From positions 1 through 7,124 of the forward strand of contig CAAGGY010000171.1 of assembly GCA_900769525.1 (NCBI GenBank): DNA of 7,124 bases, given 5' to 3'. The stretch comes from an uncultured Alistipes sp. (GTDB taxonomy: Bacteria; Bacteroidota; Bacteroidia; Bacteroidales; Rikenellaceae). Both the position numbers and the translations under genes were made by a program. The notes beneath the pieces are model-generated. The model was not told the origin of the DNA, made no database searches, and saw nothing but the letters and a program-made list of their open reading frames with translations. Numbering within the stretch: position 1 is the stretch's first letter; the number at the start of each line of letters is the position of its first letter. This document shows, in pieces, positions 5,303 to 7,124 of this stretch.

Positions 5303-7124
5303 GAGAACAGATATTAAGAAAGTGATGGTTATTGGCTCTGGCCCTATCGTGATTGGTCAGGCTGCCGAGTTCGACTATGCCGGAACACAGGCGTGTCTTG
5401 CACTTAAGGAGGAGGGTTATCAGGTTATCCTTGTTAACTCTAACCCTGCAACCATTATGACAGATACCCATATTGCCGATAAGGTATATATGGAGCCACT
5501 TACTTTGGAGTATGTTGCCAAGATCATCCGCTACGAGCGTCCTGATGCTATCGTTCCAGGTCTTGGTGGCCAGACAGGTCTTAACCTCGCTGTGCAGCTC
5601 GCTAAGAAGGGTATTTTGGAGGAGTGTGGTGTTCAGATTCTTGGTACATCGTTCACCTCAATCGAGGAGGCTGAGGACCGTGAGTTGTTCAAGGAGTTGT
5701 GCTTGCGCATTGGCGAGCCAGTCATCCCATCACGCATCACAAACTCTATCGAGGAGGGTGTCGAGGCAGCGAAGGAGATTGGCTACCCAGTAGTTCTCCG
5801 TCCTGCATTTACGCTCGGTGGCACAGGTGGTGGTTTTGCTGACAACGAGGATGAGTTGCGTGATGTTATGCGCAACGCATTGGCACTCTCGCCTATCCAC
5901 CAGGTACTCGTCGAGAAGAGCATCAAGGGTTACAAGGAGATTGAGTTTGAGGTTATGCGAGATAGCAACGATACAGCTATCGCTATCTGCTCAATGGAGA
6001 ATGTTGACCCAGTAGGTATCCACACTGGTGACTCTATCGTTGTTGCTCCAAGCCAGACGCTTGCTGCTAAGGAGTACAATATGCTTCGCTCAAGTGCCTT
6101 GAAGCTTATCCGTGCACTCAAGATTGAGGGTGGTTGCAACGTTCAGTTTGCACTCGACCCATTGTCGTTCAAATACTTTATCATCGAGGTTAACCCACGT
6201 GTGAGCCGCTCATCAGCCCTCGCATCAAAGGCTAGTGGCTACCCTATCGCTCGTGTAACAGCAAAGGTTGCTGTAGGTATGACACTCGATGAGATTAAGA
6301 TTGCCAACACCCCTGCGAGCTTTGAGCCTGCACTTGACTACATTGTAACAAAGGTTGCCCGCTTCCCATTCGACAAGTTTAGCGATGCGTCGAACGAGCT
6401 CGGCACACAGATGAAGGCTACAGGTGAGGTTATGTCGGCAGGTCGCACATTCGAGGAGGGCTTGCTCAAGGCTATCCGCTCGCTCGAGACTGGCGTATGC
6501 CACGTCTACCACAAGAAGTTCGACACAATGTCGATCGAGGGTATCTTGGCATATATCCGCAAGGGTACAGATGACCGTATCTACGCTATCGCAGAGCTTA
6601 TGCGTCGTGGCGTAGACCTCTTGCACGTCTACGACAACACCAAGATTGACATGTTCTTCCTCGAGAAGATTAAGAACATCGTCGAGATGGAGAAGGTCGT
6701 TAAGGAGAATGTCCGCAACATCGAGGTTCTCAAGGAGGCTAAGCGCATGGGCTTCAGCGACAAGTATATCGGCCGTGTTTGGGATATGACAGAGAGTGAG
6801 GTATTCTTGTTCCGTAAAGAGAACAACATTTTCCCAGTATATAAGATGATTGATACCTGCGCTGCAGAGTTCGAGTCGAAGGTGCCTTACCTCTACTCTA
6901 CATACGAGCAGGAGAATGAGTCAGTAGTGACAGATCGCAAGAAGATTGTGGTGCTCGGCTCTGGTCCTATCCGTATCGGTCAGGGTGTCGAGTTCGACTA
7001 CTCTACTGTTCACGCTATCTGGGCTATACGTGAGGCTGGCTACGAGGCTATCATCATCAACAACAACCCGGAGACCGTTTCCACAGACTATACAACAGCA
7101 GACAAACTGTACTTTGAGCCGCTG
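5295..7124 (+). CDS. carB: Carbamoyl-phosphate synthase large subunit, N-terminal part, cut by window edge
   Basis: CarB makes carbamoyl phosphate from bicarbonate, two ATP and ammonia in two ATP-grasp halves. The window holds 610 codons of an expected roughly 1,070. Seen: MPKRTDIKKVMVIGSGPIVI at the N-terminus; NSNPATIMTD at 48-57; LRPAFTLGGTGGG at 168-180 (glycine-rich ATP loop of the carboxyphosphate half); NVQFAL at 282-287 and EVNPRVSRSSALASKASGYP at 298-317 with the Mg-binding Glu and Asn; an oligomerization region at about 400-545; and a second start of the repeat at 549-610 (VVLGSGPIRIGQGVEFDY, then NNPETVSTDY). No key residue is missing in the visible part, in contrast with its partner CarA, so the synthetase half looks functional. 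The ATG at 5295 lies inside the end of carA (TAA 5300-5302), an 8-nt overlap suggesting translational coupling. The GGAGGAG stretch at 5281-5287 may serve as its ribosome site. Confidence 0.97.
   Translation, partial: MPKRTDIKKVMVIGSGPIVIGQAAEFDYAGTQACLALKEEGYQVILVNSNPATIMTDTHIADKVYMEPLTLEYVAKIIRYERPDAIVPGLGGQTGLNLAVQLAKKGILEECGVQILGTSFTSIEEAEDRELFKELCLRIGEPVIPSRITNSIEEGVEAAKEIGYPVVLRPAFTLGGTGGGFADNEDELRDVMRNALALSPIHQVLVEKSIKGYKEIEFEVMRDSNDTAIAICSMENVDPVGIHTGDSIVVAPSQTLAAKEYNMLRSSALKLIRALKIEGGCNVQFALDPLSFKYFIIEVNPRVSRSSALASKASGYPIARVTAKVAVGMTLDEIKIANTPASFEPALDYIVTKVARFPFDKFSDASNELGTQMKATGEVMSAGRTFEEGLLKAIRSLETGVCHVYHKKFDTMSIEGILAYIRKGTDDRIYAIAELMRRGVDLLHVYDNTKIDMFFLEKIKNIVEMEKVVKENVRNIEVLKEAKRMGFSDKYIGRVWDMTESEVFLFRKENNIFPVYKMIDTCAAEFESKVPYLYSTYEQENESVVTDRKKIVVLGSGPIRIGQGVEFDYSTVHAIWAIREAGYEAIIINNNPETVSTDYTTADKLYFEPL

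Overview
The window looks like chromosomal DNA from a member of the Bacteroidota, most likely the Bacteroidales. The evidence is two promoters of the Bacteroidetes type (-33 TTG, about 20 nt, then -7 TAnnTTTG), genes with little or no Shine-Dalgarno sequence, very AT-rich spacers beside genes of moderate GC, and the sequence character of the PurE, PurL, PyrC and CarA/B proteins. I cannot name the genus. No mobile element, CRISPR array, tRNA or rRNA was found.

Layout: the left part (1-2004) is a leftward purine pair. purE (N5-CAIR mutase) comes first, then the N-terminal 503 codons of the large single-chain PurL (FGAM synthase), which runs off the left edge. The right part (2926-7124) is a rightward pyrimidine operon: pyrC (dihydroorotase), carA and carB (carbamoyl-phosphate synthase small and large subunits). 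carB is cut by the right edge after 610 codons. Between the two lies a control region of about 920 bp (2005-2925) from which purine and pyrimidine synthesis are transcribed divergently.

Both arms appear to be controlled in their leaders. On the pyrimidine side a consensus promoter (2735-2765) is followed by a 34-codon leader ORF containing an Arg-Arg-Arg run. A GC-rich hairpin with a T tract (2894-2920) starts 4 nt after its stop codon, and pyrC starts 5 nt after the T tract. This is the layout of a translation-coupled attenuator. On the purine side a consensus promoter (2325-2354, minus) precedes a leader of about 280 nt. It can fold into a long interrupted helix whose wobble pairs fit only the minus-strand RNA, and it ends in an intrinsic-terminator-like hairpin about 37 nt before purE. 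No second promoter is visible after that hairpin, so purE-purL probably depends on read-through, or the RNA is an independent small RNA.

The most unusual protein feature is in CarA. The Cys-His-Glu triad that hydrolyses glutamine in class I amidotransferases is replaced at all three positions (Cys to Asp251, His to Gln336, Glu to Asp338), although the fold, length and operon position are normal. If this is not a paralogue backed up elsewhere, the carbamoyl-phosphate synthase encoded here should use free ammonia rather than glutamine, which would suit a gut-type ammonia-rich habitat.
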